This document shows positions 16,597 through 25,139 of a DNA stretch of 57,859 bases, in pieces. The notes beneath the pieces are model-generated. The model had not been told where the DNA came from and searched no databases. It was given only the letters and a program-made list of their open reading frames with translations. How positions within the stretch are numbered: position 1 is the stretch's first letter; each line of letters starts with the position of its first letter. Made by a program: the position numbers and the translations under genes. Origin of the DNA: Nitrospiraceae bacterium UBA6905 (GTDB lineage Bacteria > Nitrospirota > Thermodesulfovibrionia > Thermodesulfovibrionales > UBA6898); assembly GCA_002451165.1 (NCBI GenBank), contig DKBH01000028.1, positions 1 through 57,859 of the forward strand, read 5' to 3'.

Positions 16597-18171
16597 ATGG
16601 TCACATCGCAATACCTTGGACAATTAATACGCATCATTCGGGTTAAGACGTACGAACACCGTTTGCGGAGAGCATTGCGGGGAACCGGCGTATCAATAGG
16701 TTTGACGCTCTTCCTCGCAGGAATGGCTCCGCTGACCGCAATGGCAGCGGACGAAGCGCCAACTGACCCGCAGGAAGCCAGCTACATCGCGGTCAACAAT
16801 CGCAAGGCGCTCAACCTCGGTCTCCAGGAGAGCATCGATATTGCAATCAGGAACAACCGGCTGCGTCCGGCATCACGATTTGCCGTTGAAATAGCCGAAT
16901 CCCAGCTTCAGCAGGCGCTTTCCTCGTACTGGCCTCAAGCCGTGCTGAAGTTCGGCTATACGTACATGGATGAGGACCCCAACTTCATATTCCCCGCAAC
17001 AAGCATGGCCCTTCCTGCTTCAACGATCGCGGTGAATACCCCCATGGGCCCTCTCCCAGTGAATGTGCCGGCGCAGAATTACCGCGTTCCCGAGCAAAAC
17101 ATAAAAGTCATGGATAAAAGCAATTTCGTCACCTCGCTGAGTGCTACCTACCCAGTATATACGGGCGGTCTACGCCCCGCCGTCGTCACACAGGCCAAAA
17201 GTGGTCTCGAGGCTGCAAAACAGGAGGCGAGACGGACAGACCTTCAGATCATATATGATGTGAAACGCATCTATTACGGAGCTGTTCTTGCGCATGAACT
17301 TCACCGGCTCGGCAATGAGGCTCTTCAGCGACTTGAGGTGACGCTTGAACTCACAGAAAAATTATACCAAACCGGCTCCGGAAGGGTGAAGAAGACGGAC
17401 TATCTGCGCAACAAGTCCGTCGTCGAAGGACTTCGGGCCGCCGTCGCGTTTCTGAAAGCCAACGAGGAAATCACCCTTGCCGCCCTAACCAACACCATGG
17501 GACTGGACTGGGACACTAAGGTGACGGTCTCGGAGACCGAGATCCCCTTTAGTCGGCATGAGGAGAACCTGAAAGAACTGGTCAGTAACGCATACGCATT
17601 CAACCCTGACTGGGCGCGTCTGCAGGAAGCACTGAAGGCAGCCGAGGCACGCATAGATGCGGCCAAGAGCGGGCACCTTCCAAAAATAGCGCTCATCGGC
17701 AGCCTGGTCAACATTCAAAATTCCTACGACAAAGGAATCGTCACCCCCGAAAACAAAAATACCTATAGCTTCGGTCTTGTACTTCAGCTTCCGCTGTTCA
17801 GCGGCTTTCGGACCCAGGAAGAGATTCGGGAGGCAAGAGCACGCCTCGGGAAACTCTCGGAGGAGAAAGTTCTGCTTCGTGAGGGCTTAGCGCTCCAGAT
17901 CAAGCACATATTCACCCTCATTATGAGCGCTCAGGAGCAGCAACAGTTCTCAGGAGCAGCAGCCAAAGCGGCCGAGGAAAACCGGGACCTGAACGAGCGG
18001 GCGTACCAGGAAGAGCTGGTTGAAACCAAGGATGTCATCGAGGCACAGCTCATGGAGTCTTTCATGAAAGCGCAGCACCAGAAGACGCTGTATGATCACC
18101 TTGAGCAGCAGGCACATCTCGACCTCGTGGTGGGAAGGGAAGTGCAGAGGCTCCTGTATGGAACCCGATAG
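16597..18171 (+). CDS. TolC-family outer-membrane efflux/secretion protein
   Basis: ATG 16597 follows the ribosome site aaaggagg. The 524-residue product has an unusually long signal region (hydrophobic core about 42-58, cleavage after MAA near 59). The two repeated halves of the outer-membrane factor family are present, each with long coiled-coil helices (for example residues 260-330 and 430-500) and beta-barrel strands. TolC-type proteins form the outer-membrane exit duct of tripartite pumps and type I secretion systems. No ABC transporter or membrane-fusion protein gene is in the window, so its inner-membrane partner must lie elsewhere. It could serve export of the giant surface proteins (speculation). 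Confidence 0.88.
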   Translation: MVTSQYLGQLIRIIRVKTYEHRLRRALRGTGVSIGLTLFLAGMAPLTAMAADEAPTDPQEASYIAVNNRKALNLGLQESIDIAIRNNRLRPASRFAVEIAESQLQQALSSYWPQAVLKFGYTYMDEDPNFIFPATSMALPASTIAVNTPMGPLPVNVPAQNYRVPEQNIKVMDKSNFVTSLSATYPVYTGGLRPAVVTQAKSGLEAAKQEARRTDLQIIYDVKRIYYGAVLAHELHRLGNEALQRLEVTLELTEKLYQTGSGRVKKTDYLRNKSVVEGLRAAVAFLKANEEITLAALTNTMGLDWDTKVTVSETEIPFSRHEENLKELVSNAYAFNPDWARLQEALKAAEARIDAAKSGHLPKIALIGSLVNIQNSYDKGIVTPENKNTYSFGLVLQLPLFSGFRTQEEIREARARLGKLSEEKVLLREGLALQIKHIFTLIMSAQEQQQFSGAAAKAAEENRDLNERAYQEELVETKDVIEAQLMESFMKAQHQKTLYDHLEQQAHLDLVVGREVQRLLYGTR

Positions 18172-18640
18172 GATGCAACCGTCTGGATCCCGGCGAGCTG
18201 GCAAGATAATGGCGATGGCGGCACGCAACGTCTTTCTGTGCCTTTTCATGAATAGTCCGCTCTATCCGGCTGTCTTTGGAGAAAAGATTGATGGATCGTC
18301 GCAGGAGGAAAAGCCGAAACTGACGACCGGGTACGCAGACAATCTATCTTTTACTGTAGAAATTAACGACGACAAAGCAACGACAAAGATTTGGACAGAG
18401 CCGCTTGTCAGAGAGAGGGGAGATTTTGGGAAAAAGGAGAGAGTCATCTTTCGTGATCTTTCTTCTCGAAAGAAGGAGACAAGCGCAGAGTTTGTCGATA
18501 TTTTTGTTATGCGCCCTGAAAACTTTCTCGGGCTCAGAAACAGGGGGCCGCGCGATCCGCTCTTTGTCTCTGACTATGGCATGAATTTCTATCATGGATT
18601 CTTGGGCTTAGTGCGCGAGGATGACAGTGAAGGAGCATAG
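18158..18640 (+). CDS. Truncated PhnD-like binding protein (paralog 1)
   Basis: Start ATG 18158 has AGAGG upstream and overlaps the TolC stop; ATG 18173 is an alternative. The 160-residue product aligns with the N-terminal half of the three full paralogs downstream: TGYADNLSF, then DDKATTKIWTE, VIFRDLSS, FVDIFVMRPENFLGLRNR. It stops after GLVRED, where the paralogs continue for another 170 residues. The C-terminal lobe is missing, so it cannot form the usual two-lobed ligand clamp. It is probably a gene remnant, although the reading frame is clean. Confidence 0.6.
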   Translation: MEPDRMQPSGSRRAGKIMAMAARNVFLCLFMNSPLYPAVFGEKIDGSSQEEKPKLTTGYADNLSFTVEINDDKATTKIWTEPLVRERGDFGKKERVIFRDLSSRKKETSAEFVDIFVMRPENFLGLRNRGPRDPLFVSDYGMNFYHGFLGLVREDDSEGA

Positions 18641-18696
18641 GAATCCTAACGCAATGATTGCAAAGAAGATAGAGGATAATAAAGAGAGCTTTGGAA

Positions 18697-19659
18697 ATGA
18701 TGGTAAAGACGTTCCATAACTTTATATTCTTCACGGTATGTTTCATCCTCGCCTCCTCCCCCGCCCCTGGTGGGGAGACGGCGGGTCGGTATCCGTCGCA
18801 CCCAATGGGGGTGCCGGAGAGCCTGTTGACGGCCTACTCATCTAAGTTATTTTTTAATATCGATGAAAATGATGCCAAAGTTGCCACAAGAATATGGACG
18901 GAGAGTGTTCTGAAGCGGAGAGGAAGCCAGGGGTATTCTGAAACGGTCATTTTCTATGATTTACCTTCTCTGGAGAGGATGATTAAAGATAAGAAAGTAG
19001 AATTGGTAGCCATGCTGAGCGAGGAGTTCCTCGAAATAAGAAACCGTGTTCCTCTCGTACCTATTGCGGTAAGCTCGTGGGCGAAAGGATTCTATAAAGA
19101 GTTTGCCCTTTTGGTAAGAACAAATAGCGGGACACTTACCCTCAGTGAACTGAAGAATAAGAGGCTCATTATTGAAAAAGGCCGGAATGGGACCTTGCCT
19201 GCCATCTGGCTTGAGACGCTCCTCATGAAAGATGGGAACGGCGGGGCAGAAGACTTTTTCTCGAACGTCAAGTATGCCGGCAAGGCTTCCCAAGCTGTGT
19301 TGCCCGTCTTTTTTGGGCAGGCTGATGCCTGTGTTGTGAGCCGGAGCGGTTTGGAGGCCATCATCGAACTGAATCCCCAGGTGGGTAGAGAGCTTCTGGA
19401 GATAGCCGTTTCTCCCGGCTTTGTGAGAGGCGTCCTGTGCGTGAGGAAAGACTACTGTGACCGCTATGAAGAATTTATACAGGAAAGTCTCATGACGCTC
19501 CATAGGGAGCCGCAGGGAAGGCAAATCCTTACCCTTTTCAGTATGAGCAAACTTATTCCGATTGAAGACAGGTATCTCGACAGCACCGAGGCATTGCTCA
19601 GGGAACACCAAAGCCTCAAGATGAGGATTGCAAGGAAAGCAATGAGAAGAGCGCCATGA
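18697..19659 (+). CDS. PhnD-like periplasmic substrate-binding protein (paralog 2)
   Basis: This 320-residue protein starts at ATG 18697 (ATG 18700 is also possible) and has a signal peptide (about 5-25). It belongs to the phosphate/phosphonate-type (PhnD-like) solute-binding superfamily: an N-lobe with DENDAKVATRIWTE and FYDLPSLERM, a hinge, then LSELKNKRLIIEKG and KASQAVLPVFFGQADACVV in the second lobe. No transporter permease or ATPase gene is nearby. A string of such genes leading into a histidine kinase suggests a sensing rather than uptake role (inference). Its stop overlaps the next short paralog by 4 bp. Confidence 0.82.
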   Translation: MMVKTFHNFIFFTVCFILASSPAPGGETAGRYPSHPMGVPESLLTAYSSKLFFNIDENDAKVATRIWTESVLKRRGSQGYSETVIFYDLPSLERMIKDKKVELVAMLSEEFLEIRNRVPLVPIAVSSWAKGFYKEFALLVRTNSGTLTLSELKNKRLIIEKGRNGTLPAIWLETLLMKDGNGGAEDFFSNVKYAGKASQAVLPVFFGQADACVVSRSGLEAIIELNPQVGRELLEIAVSPGFVRGVLCVRKDYCDRYEEFIQESLMTLHREPQGRQILTLFSMSKLIPIEDRYLDSTEALLREHQSLKMRIARKAMRRAP

Positions 19660-19916
19660 TGATGCGAAACATACCGACGTATGGCATTACAAGAGTAACC
19701 CTGCCGCTATTGGTTTGGCCGCTTTCTTCTGCCGTAGGCGCAAAAAGCGATGACCGGCAGCCTACCGCGAGTCAGTCTGCCACACGTGTCGCGCATTACA
19801 CAGCGAAGACATTCCGGGACGTAAATATGGCTGATGCATCGAGGGCATGCATATTATGTCCCGAGCCGCTTCCGCAGGAATACCGTCAGCTGTATATGAG
19901 GCTGGCCGTAAGGTGA
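19656..19916 (+). pseudogene. Remnant PhnD-like paralog (paralog 3, N-terminal piece only)
   Basis: This 86-codon frame opens with an ATGA overlap with the previous gene. It has a signal-like stretch and then YTAKTFRDVNMADASRA, which matches YSAKFLNEVNKADAQVA of the paralog at 20855. The frame then leaves the family and stops. It is best read as a copy that lost almost all its coding sequence, yet it is still placed to be translated. Confidence 0.55.
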
Positions 19917-19920
19917 TGGC

Positions 19921-20853
19921 ATGAACGTGTCAGGAAAGAGGACTGTTGTGATTGGTGCTGCCCTTTGCCTCATACTGCTCTGCATGGCGGGGTATGCTGA
20001 GGCAGAGCTCAAAATACTTGAGAACGTTATTGTCAACATCGGGTACTCCTTAAGCCTGTTTCCTGACGTTGAGAAGAAAGATGCCCAAGTGGCCATTGAG
20101 ATATGGTCCAAACAGTTCATTCGGGCGATAGGCACCAAAGCCATCCCGAGGGCAATTATATTCGACGACCTGGAATCCATAGTAAGTTCTGTAAACAAGC
20201 ATGAAGTAGATATGGTGTCACTTCCCGCTCTCGACTTTATAAAGATAAGAGAAAATACTGCGCTTGAGCCGTTAGTTATTGCGCTCAATGGGGACAAGAC
20301 AGGGGAGGAAAAAATTCTCCTGGTCCGCCGTGATAATGGCTTCACAAAGTTAACCCAGCTTAAAAACATGAGGCTGGTTATTCAATCCGGCACAAAAGGC
20401 AACATTTCCATGTTATGGCTGGACACCATGCTTATGCGGCAAGGTTTGTCGGAAAGTGAACAATTCTTTGCATCGATCAAAAGGGTGAGCAAGGCATCCC
20501 AGGCAGTATTGCCGGTCTTCTTCCGGCAGGCCGACGCCGCTGTGGTGGATCGCCATGTATTAATGACCATGACCGAACTCAACCCGCAACTGACAGAGCA
20601 GCTCACCATACTGACAAACTCTCCGCCCTTGCTCCACAGTATCTCATGCGTGAGCAGCAGCACAGATAATAAGATCAAGGAAGCTATTAGGAATACAGCC
20701 CAATCGCTCGGCACCTCGCCCGGCGGCCAGCAGATCCTTACCCTTTTCCAACTGGACCGGGTCATTCCCTTTAAGAGGCATTATTTGGAGCCTTTGGAAG
20801 AGCTGGTCAGGGAGCACCATGACCTCCAGAAAAGTCTTGCGAAGAGAAGATGA
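19921..20853 (+). CDS. PhnD-like periplasmic substrate-binding protein (paralog 4)
   Basis: This 310-residue protein has a signal peptide (about 8-27). It carries the full family pattern: IGYSLSLFPDVEKKDAQVA, IIFDDLESI, LLVRRDNGF, LTQLKNMRLVIQSGTKG, QAVLPVFFRQADAAVVD, and GGQQILTLFQLDRVIPF near the end. It is closest to the paralog at 20855. The start ATG 19921 is 4 bp after the previous remnant, with AAGGTG upstream. The last 33 bases overlap an unused in-frame codon of the next gene. Ligand unknown. Confidence 0.85.
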   Translation: MNVSGKRTVVIGAALCLILLCMAGYAEAELKILENVIVNIGYSLSLFPDVEKKDAQVAIEIWSKQFIRAIGTKAIPRAIIFDDLESIVSSVNKHEVDMVSLPALDFIKIRENTALEPLVIALNGDKTGEEKILLVRRDNGFTKLTQLKNMRLVIQSGTKGNISMLWLDTMLMRQGLSESEQFFASIKRVSKASQAVLPVFFRQADAAVVDRHVLMTMTELNPQLTEQLTILTNSPPLLHSISCVSSSTDNKIKEAIRNTAQSLGTSPGGQQILTLFQLDRVIPFKRHYLEPLEELVREHHDLQKSLAKRR

Positions 20854-20854
20854 C

Positions 20855-21805
20855 ATGAGTATTGTTCGGCCAAGCAGGAACAGATGTGGGAAGATGCTCA
20901 TAGTTCTCTGCCTGCTGGCGTTATGTCTTCTTCCACCGGCAAGGGAAGGCAAAAGCGAAGAAAAAGGTCCTGCAATAATGAAAATCGGTTATTCTGCGAA
21001 GTTTCTGAATGAGGTGAACAAAGCCGACGCCCAGGTAGCCCTTGAGATATGGATAAAGGAGCTTAATAGTTACCGCGCTACGTATAAAGTTTCTTCTAAA
21101 GCGTACGTCTATGATGATCTGCAATCGATGGCGTATGCTCTGGCAAACAGGGAGATTGACTTTGTCGCCATAACAAGCCTGGACTACCTAAGGGTAAGGG
21201 AAAAGATCCCTATTGAGCCCCTGGTAGTTGCAAACAGGGGAAAAGAAGTTGGTGGCGACCGCATGATCATCCTTGTGCGTCGCGATCGGGAAATTACCAA
21301 TATACAGCAGCTTCGCGACAAAAAACTCCTCGTGCACTCCGGCATTATGCTCGACCATGCGAACCTCTGGTTGGACATCCTCCTGGCCAACTACAACCTG
21401 CCCAAGAAGGATAACTTCTTTGGCGCTGTCAAAAATGTACCGAAGCTCTCCAGTGCGGTGTTGCCCGTGTTCTTTCGACAGGCAGATGCGGCCCTGGTTA
21501 TCAGGGGATCATTTGAGATGATGGCGGCGCTCAACCCTCAGCTCGAACGAGATCTCATGGTCATCACATCCTCAGATAAAATCCTCTATGGTATGTTCTG
21601 TTTCCGCGCGGATTTGCCTGCCGATGCCAAGACAGAGATGCTCAAGAGCGTCCTGAATATTCAGTCGACACCAACGGGGAAACAGATTCTTACCCTCTTC
21701 CAGGTTGACAGCCTGACCGAGTTTAAACCGTCTCTAATGACATCGACCATAGGCTTGCTGAGCAGACATAATAATATGAAAAAATCAGTGTTAGGCAAAA
21801 ACTGA
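20855..21805 (+). CDS. PhnD-like periplasmic substrate-binding protein (paralog 5)
   Basis: This 316-residue protein starts at ATG 20855, directly after the previous stop (tgacATG). It has a signal peptide (about 14-34). Family pattern: IGYSAKFLNEVNKADAQVA, VYDDLQSMAY, ILVRRDREI, LRDKKLLVHSG, SSAVLPVFFRQADAALV, and KQILTLFQVDSLTEF. It ends 22 bp before the start of the hybrid kinase. All three full paralogs keep the same second-lobe motif but differ in the first lobe, so they may bind related but distinct ligands (inference). Confidence 0.85.
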   Translation: MSIVRPSRNRCGKMLIVLCLLALCLLPPAREGKSEEKGPAIMKIGYSAKFLNEVNKADAQVALEIWIKELNSYRATYKVSSKAYVYDDLQSMAYALANREIDFVAITSLDYLRVREKIPIEPLVVANRGKEVGGDRMIILVRRDREITNIQQLRDKKLLVHSGIMLDHANLWLDILLANYNLPKKDNFFGAVKNVPKLSSAVLPVFFRQADAALVIRGSFEMMAALNPQLERDLMVITSSDKILYGMFCFRADLPADAKTEMLKSVLNIQSTPTGKQILTLFQVDSLTEFKPSLMTSTIGLLSRHNNMKKSVLGKN

Positions 21806-21827
21806 CATGAGCGGGGGGGAACCTACG

Positions 21828-24800
21828 ATGAAACAGCCCTGCGTTGACAAGAGCAGTCTATGGAAGAAGAAAATCCTGCTGCGCACGGTGGCACTATCCT
21901 GGCTCTTGATTATTTCGACACTGAGCTTCTTTGTCATCGCCAATATACCCTTCCAGAAGAGAGCCATTATCGAGAGCCTGGAATCAGAGGCGAAGAACAT
22001 CGTTGCCTCCATCGACCAGGTCACTGCCACCGCGGTCATTACCGAGGACTACGGTGCAGTGGTGGAACACTGTATGAGGGTGGTGAAACAGAGTTCCACA
22101 ATTCGGTATGTCGTGATAACACGAAGGGATGGTTTCTCCTTGGTCACTACGTCACACAATTGGCAGCAGGATCAGCGCAACGGGATATGGAACCCGTCCG
22201 GCAGCAGAAAGGCGCAGGGTGAAATCCTCAAAAGCGACCTGGTGAATGAAGAGGTATTCCACTATTCCTACCCCTTCAGGTATTCAGGAATAGAATGGGG
22301 ATGGATACATATCGGCCTCACGCTGAAGAAATACCGTGCTGATCTCATAGCCATGTACTCCCGAACGATCTGGCTGGCTGTTTTTTGCAGCCTTTTCGGC
22401 ATGAGTATAGCGCTGTATTTCGCAAAAAAGCTGAGCAACCCTATCAGGAAACTCGACGAGGTAACTCAGCGTCTGGCAGCGGGAGACCTGACCGCACGGG
22501 CCACAATAACGACAGGGGACGAGCTGGAACGGCTCGCAAACTCCCTGAACACGATGTCGGAAGCCCTCTGTACGTCACGGAAAGAGATTATCGCATCACA
22601 GGATTACACGAACAATATCATCTCATCGATGAACGACGCGTTAATCGTTACAGACACGTCGGGCATCGTCACGCAGGCAAACAAGGCCACACTGAAGCTG
22701 CTGGGATACACCGAGCATGAACTTCTGGGCATGTCCATAAAGGACATTTTCGCCGGTAAGAAGCAAAAAAAGGACGATATTATTGAGGATAACGTATACC
22801 ACCAACTGTTTGTGGGGGGTACATTTTCAAGCGGGGATGCCACATATCGTTCAAAGGACGGGAAGAATATTCCGGTGCACCTTTCCAGCGCCGTGCTGCA
22901 TAATCCGGAAGGCAGTGCTCAAGGGATGGTATGCGTGGCCGTCGATATGACTGAGCGAAAACATGCCCTGCGAGCGCTGCAGGTGGCAAAAGAGGAAGCA
23001 GTAAGGGCGAGTCTGGCAAAATCCCAGTTTCTTGCTAATATGAGTCATGAGATACGGACCCCCATGAACGGGGTGCTCGGCATGACCGAGCTGCTGTTGG
23101 AGACAAAATTAAACACGGACCAGAGACGGTTTGCCGAAATTGTAAAGAGTTCCGGAGAGTCGCTATTAAGTCTCATCAACAGCATATTGGATCTGTCCAA
23201 AATTGAGGCAAACAAACTGGAACTGGCCGATGTTGCGTTTGACCTGCACCAGCTCGTTGACGATTCAGTAGAGCTGCTGGCAGAACACGCACACAGGAAA
23301 AACCTGGAATTTGCCTGCCGCATAGGAGACCGCGTGCCCGTGGCGCTGTACGGTGACCCTGAGCGCCTGCGCCAAGTTCTTATTAACCTCCTCGCCAACG
23401 CCATAAAGTTCACTGGGCAAGGAGAGGTAGTGCTGGATGTACAGGTCAACAAAGACAACGGAAAGACATGCGAACTTCAGTTTTCGATCAGTGACACGGG
23501 TATCGGCATCGAACCTACCATGATGGAAAAGCTCTTCCAGCCCTTTACCCAATGTGACCCTTCATCTACACGGAAACACGGCGGCACCGGACTGGGACTC
23601 GCCATTGCCAAACAGCTCAGTGTCCTCATGGGCGGGAAGCTGTCGGCAGAGAGTATGCCGGGGAGAGGGTCGAAGTTTACTGTTATCATTACCTTCCGGA
23701 AACAGCCGCATACGGCCCATACGAATGGGGTTGCCTTGTCTCAGGTCAGGCATCACCGTGTTTTGGTCCTCGATGACCATGAGACAACGCGTCGTTTCCT
23801 CATCGAACAAATGGCTCTTTGGGGCATGGAGAGTCAGGGTGCAAGCGACTCTCGAGAAGCGTTACGCATGGCGCATGAAGCAGCCCTTGCGGGACGGAAG
23901 TACAACATCATGCTGGTAGACGCAAATATTCCGGGCATGGCATACGGAGAATTCATACGCGCCGTCAAGGCCGATCCTGCTCTCGGCGACGCGCATCTTG
24001 TCATGCTGACCCCGGTAGGTTTCCTTCACGCCGCAGAAAGACGCAGCACCTGCGGCATAGACGCATGCCTCAACAAGCCGATACAAGCTTCACGGCTTCT
24101 CAACTGTATCGTTTCCGTGCTGAATGATACTGTGGCGACGGCTGGGCCAGAGGTCCTGGAAGCCAATTCCGCCAGGAGTGCAACGGAGCGGTTGCACGGG
24201 CATGTGCTGCTCGCGGAAGACAATCCTATCAACCAGACAGTCTCAAGAACCATGCTGGAGTCGATGGGACTACGTGTCGATGTTGTCGAGACCGGGAGCG
24301 CAGCCATAAGCGCGTGGTCCCGTGACTCCTACGATCTCATTCTGATGGACTGCCAGATGCCGGTAATGGACGGTTATGACGCTACCAGAGAAATCAGGGC
24401 CATGGAGAAAAAGCATAGGGATGACCATGGCTCAGGGAGCCACATGCCGATCATCGCCCTCACCGCTCATGCCATGCAGGGCGACCGTGATGACTGCCTG
24501 GCTGCAGGCATGGACGATTATCTGGCCAAACCATTCAGGAAAGAGCAATTACTGCAGCTGTTGCGACAGTGGCTGCCTCCCAAGGTCCCGGAGGCTGCTC
24601 CTGATCAAAATATCATGCCGGAGAACAAGAGATACCGTGACGACGGGGCGTCGGATGCAGAGAGTGCATCCGTCTCATGCGTCCCGGTAGCTTTGCCGGA
24701 AGACCAGCCAGCTGCTATTGACCGCGCCGCCCTAGATGCAATGATGCCCCGCAGTACGAGCGGCGGTGCCGCTTTAATCGTCAAGGTCATCGCATCGTAC

Positions 24801-25139
24801 ATAACAAATACGACGATGAGGCTGACGGCCCTTCGCGACGCGGTGGACAGAGGCGATACCAAAGATATAGGGTTTCTGGCACACACCATGAAATCGGGCA
24901 GCGCTACAGTTGGGGCAGTGTCTTTGGCCGGCCTTTTCGAACAACTCGAGACCATGGCGCGCAGCAATGTGATGGATACGGCAGCAGAAACGCTGCAGGA
25001 GATAGAAGCAATGAGCAAGGGCGTCTTTAGCGCCCTTGAAGAGGAGATCCGAATGAGATCGCTCAACCCCTCTTCCGGCGCTGACGGCCAATCAGCACCA
25101 TCTTTCGAGATGAAAGGAGCTTGCCATGAAACTATCTGA
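21828..25139 (+). CDS. Hybrid sensor histidine kinase (HAMP-PAS-HisKA-HATPase-REC-REC-Hpt)
   Basis: ATG 21828 is preceded by GGGGGGA; ATG 21807 is in frame but lacks a spaced ribosome site. The 1,103-residue product has TM1 (about 18-40), a periplasmic domain, TM2 (about 180-202), HAMP (203-255), PAS (about 262-370) and HisKA with H407 (NMSHEIRTPMN). HATPase_c (about 510-630), REC1 with D698, REC2 with D841 (LILMDCQMP) and Hpt with H1019 (LAHTMKSGS) follow. This is a BarA-like phosphorelay in one chain. The small periplasmic domain and the row of binding-protein genes upstream suggest that the loaded binding proteins are its input (inference). The next gene overlaps by 14 bp and is the probable output. 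Confidence 0.93.
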   Translation: MKQPCVDKSSLWKKKILLRTVALSWLLIISTLSFFVIANIPFQKRAIIESLESEAKNIVASIDQVTATAVITEDYGAVVEHCMRVVKQSSTIRYVVITRRDGFSLVTTSHNWQQDQRNGIWNPSGSRKAQGEILKSDLVNEEVFHYSYPFRYSGIEWGWIHIGLTLKKYRADLIAMYSRTIWLAVFCSLFGMSIALYFAKKLSNPIRKLDEVTQRLAAGDLTARATITTGDELERLANSLNTMSEALCTSRKEIIASQDYTNNIISSMNDALIVTDTSGIVTQANKATLKLLGYTEHELLGMSIKDIFAGKKQKKDDIIEDNVYHQLFVGGTFSSGDATYRSKDGKNIPVHLSSAVLHNPEGSAQGMVCVAVDMTERKHALRALQVAKEEAVRASLAKSQFLANMSHEIRTPMNGVLGMTELLLETKLNTDQRRFAEIVKSSGESLLSLINSILDLSKIEANKLELADVAFDLHQLVDDSVELLAEHAHRKNLEFACRIGDRVPVALYGDPERLRQVLINLLANAIKFTGQGEVVLDVQVNKDNGKTCELQFSISDTGIGIEPTMMEKLFQPFTQCDPSSTRKHGGTGLGLAIAKQLSVLMGGKLSAESMPGRGSKFTVIITFRKQPHTAHTNGVALSQVRHHRVLVLDDHETTRRFLIEQMALWGMESQGASDSREALRMAHEAALAGRKYNIMLVDANIPGMAYGEFIRAVKADPALGDAHLVMLTPVGFLHAAERRSTCGIDACLNKPIQASRLLNCIVSVLNDTVATAGPEVLEANSARSATERLHGHVLLAEDNPINQTVSRTMLESMGLRVDVVETGSAAISAWSRDSYDLILMDCQMPVMDGYDATREIRAMEKKHRDDHGSGSHMPIIALTAHAMQGDRDDCLAAGMDDYLAKPFRKEQLLQLLRQWLPPKVPEAAPDQNIMPENKRYRDDGASDAESASVSCVPVALPEDQPAAIDRAALDAMMPRSTSGGAALIVKVIASYITNTTMRLTALRDAVDRGDTKDIGFLAHTMKSGSATVGAVSLAGLFEQLETMARSNVMDTAAETLQEIEAMSKGVFSALEEEIRMRSLNPSSGADGQSAPSFEMKGACHETI

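Noticed and set aside
18158..21805. Phosphonate ABC transporter operon
   Set aside because: No permease or ATPase genes lie within the cluster; the gene order leads into a kinase instead.
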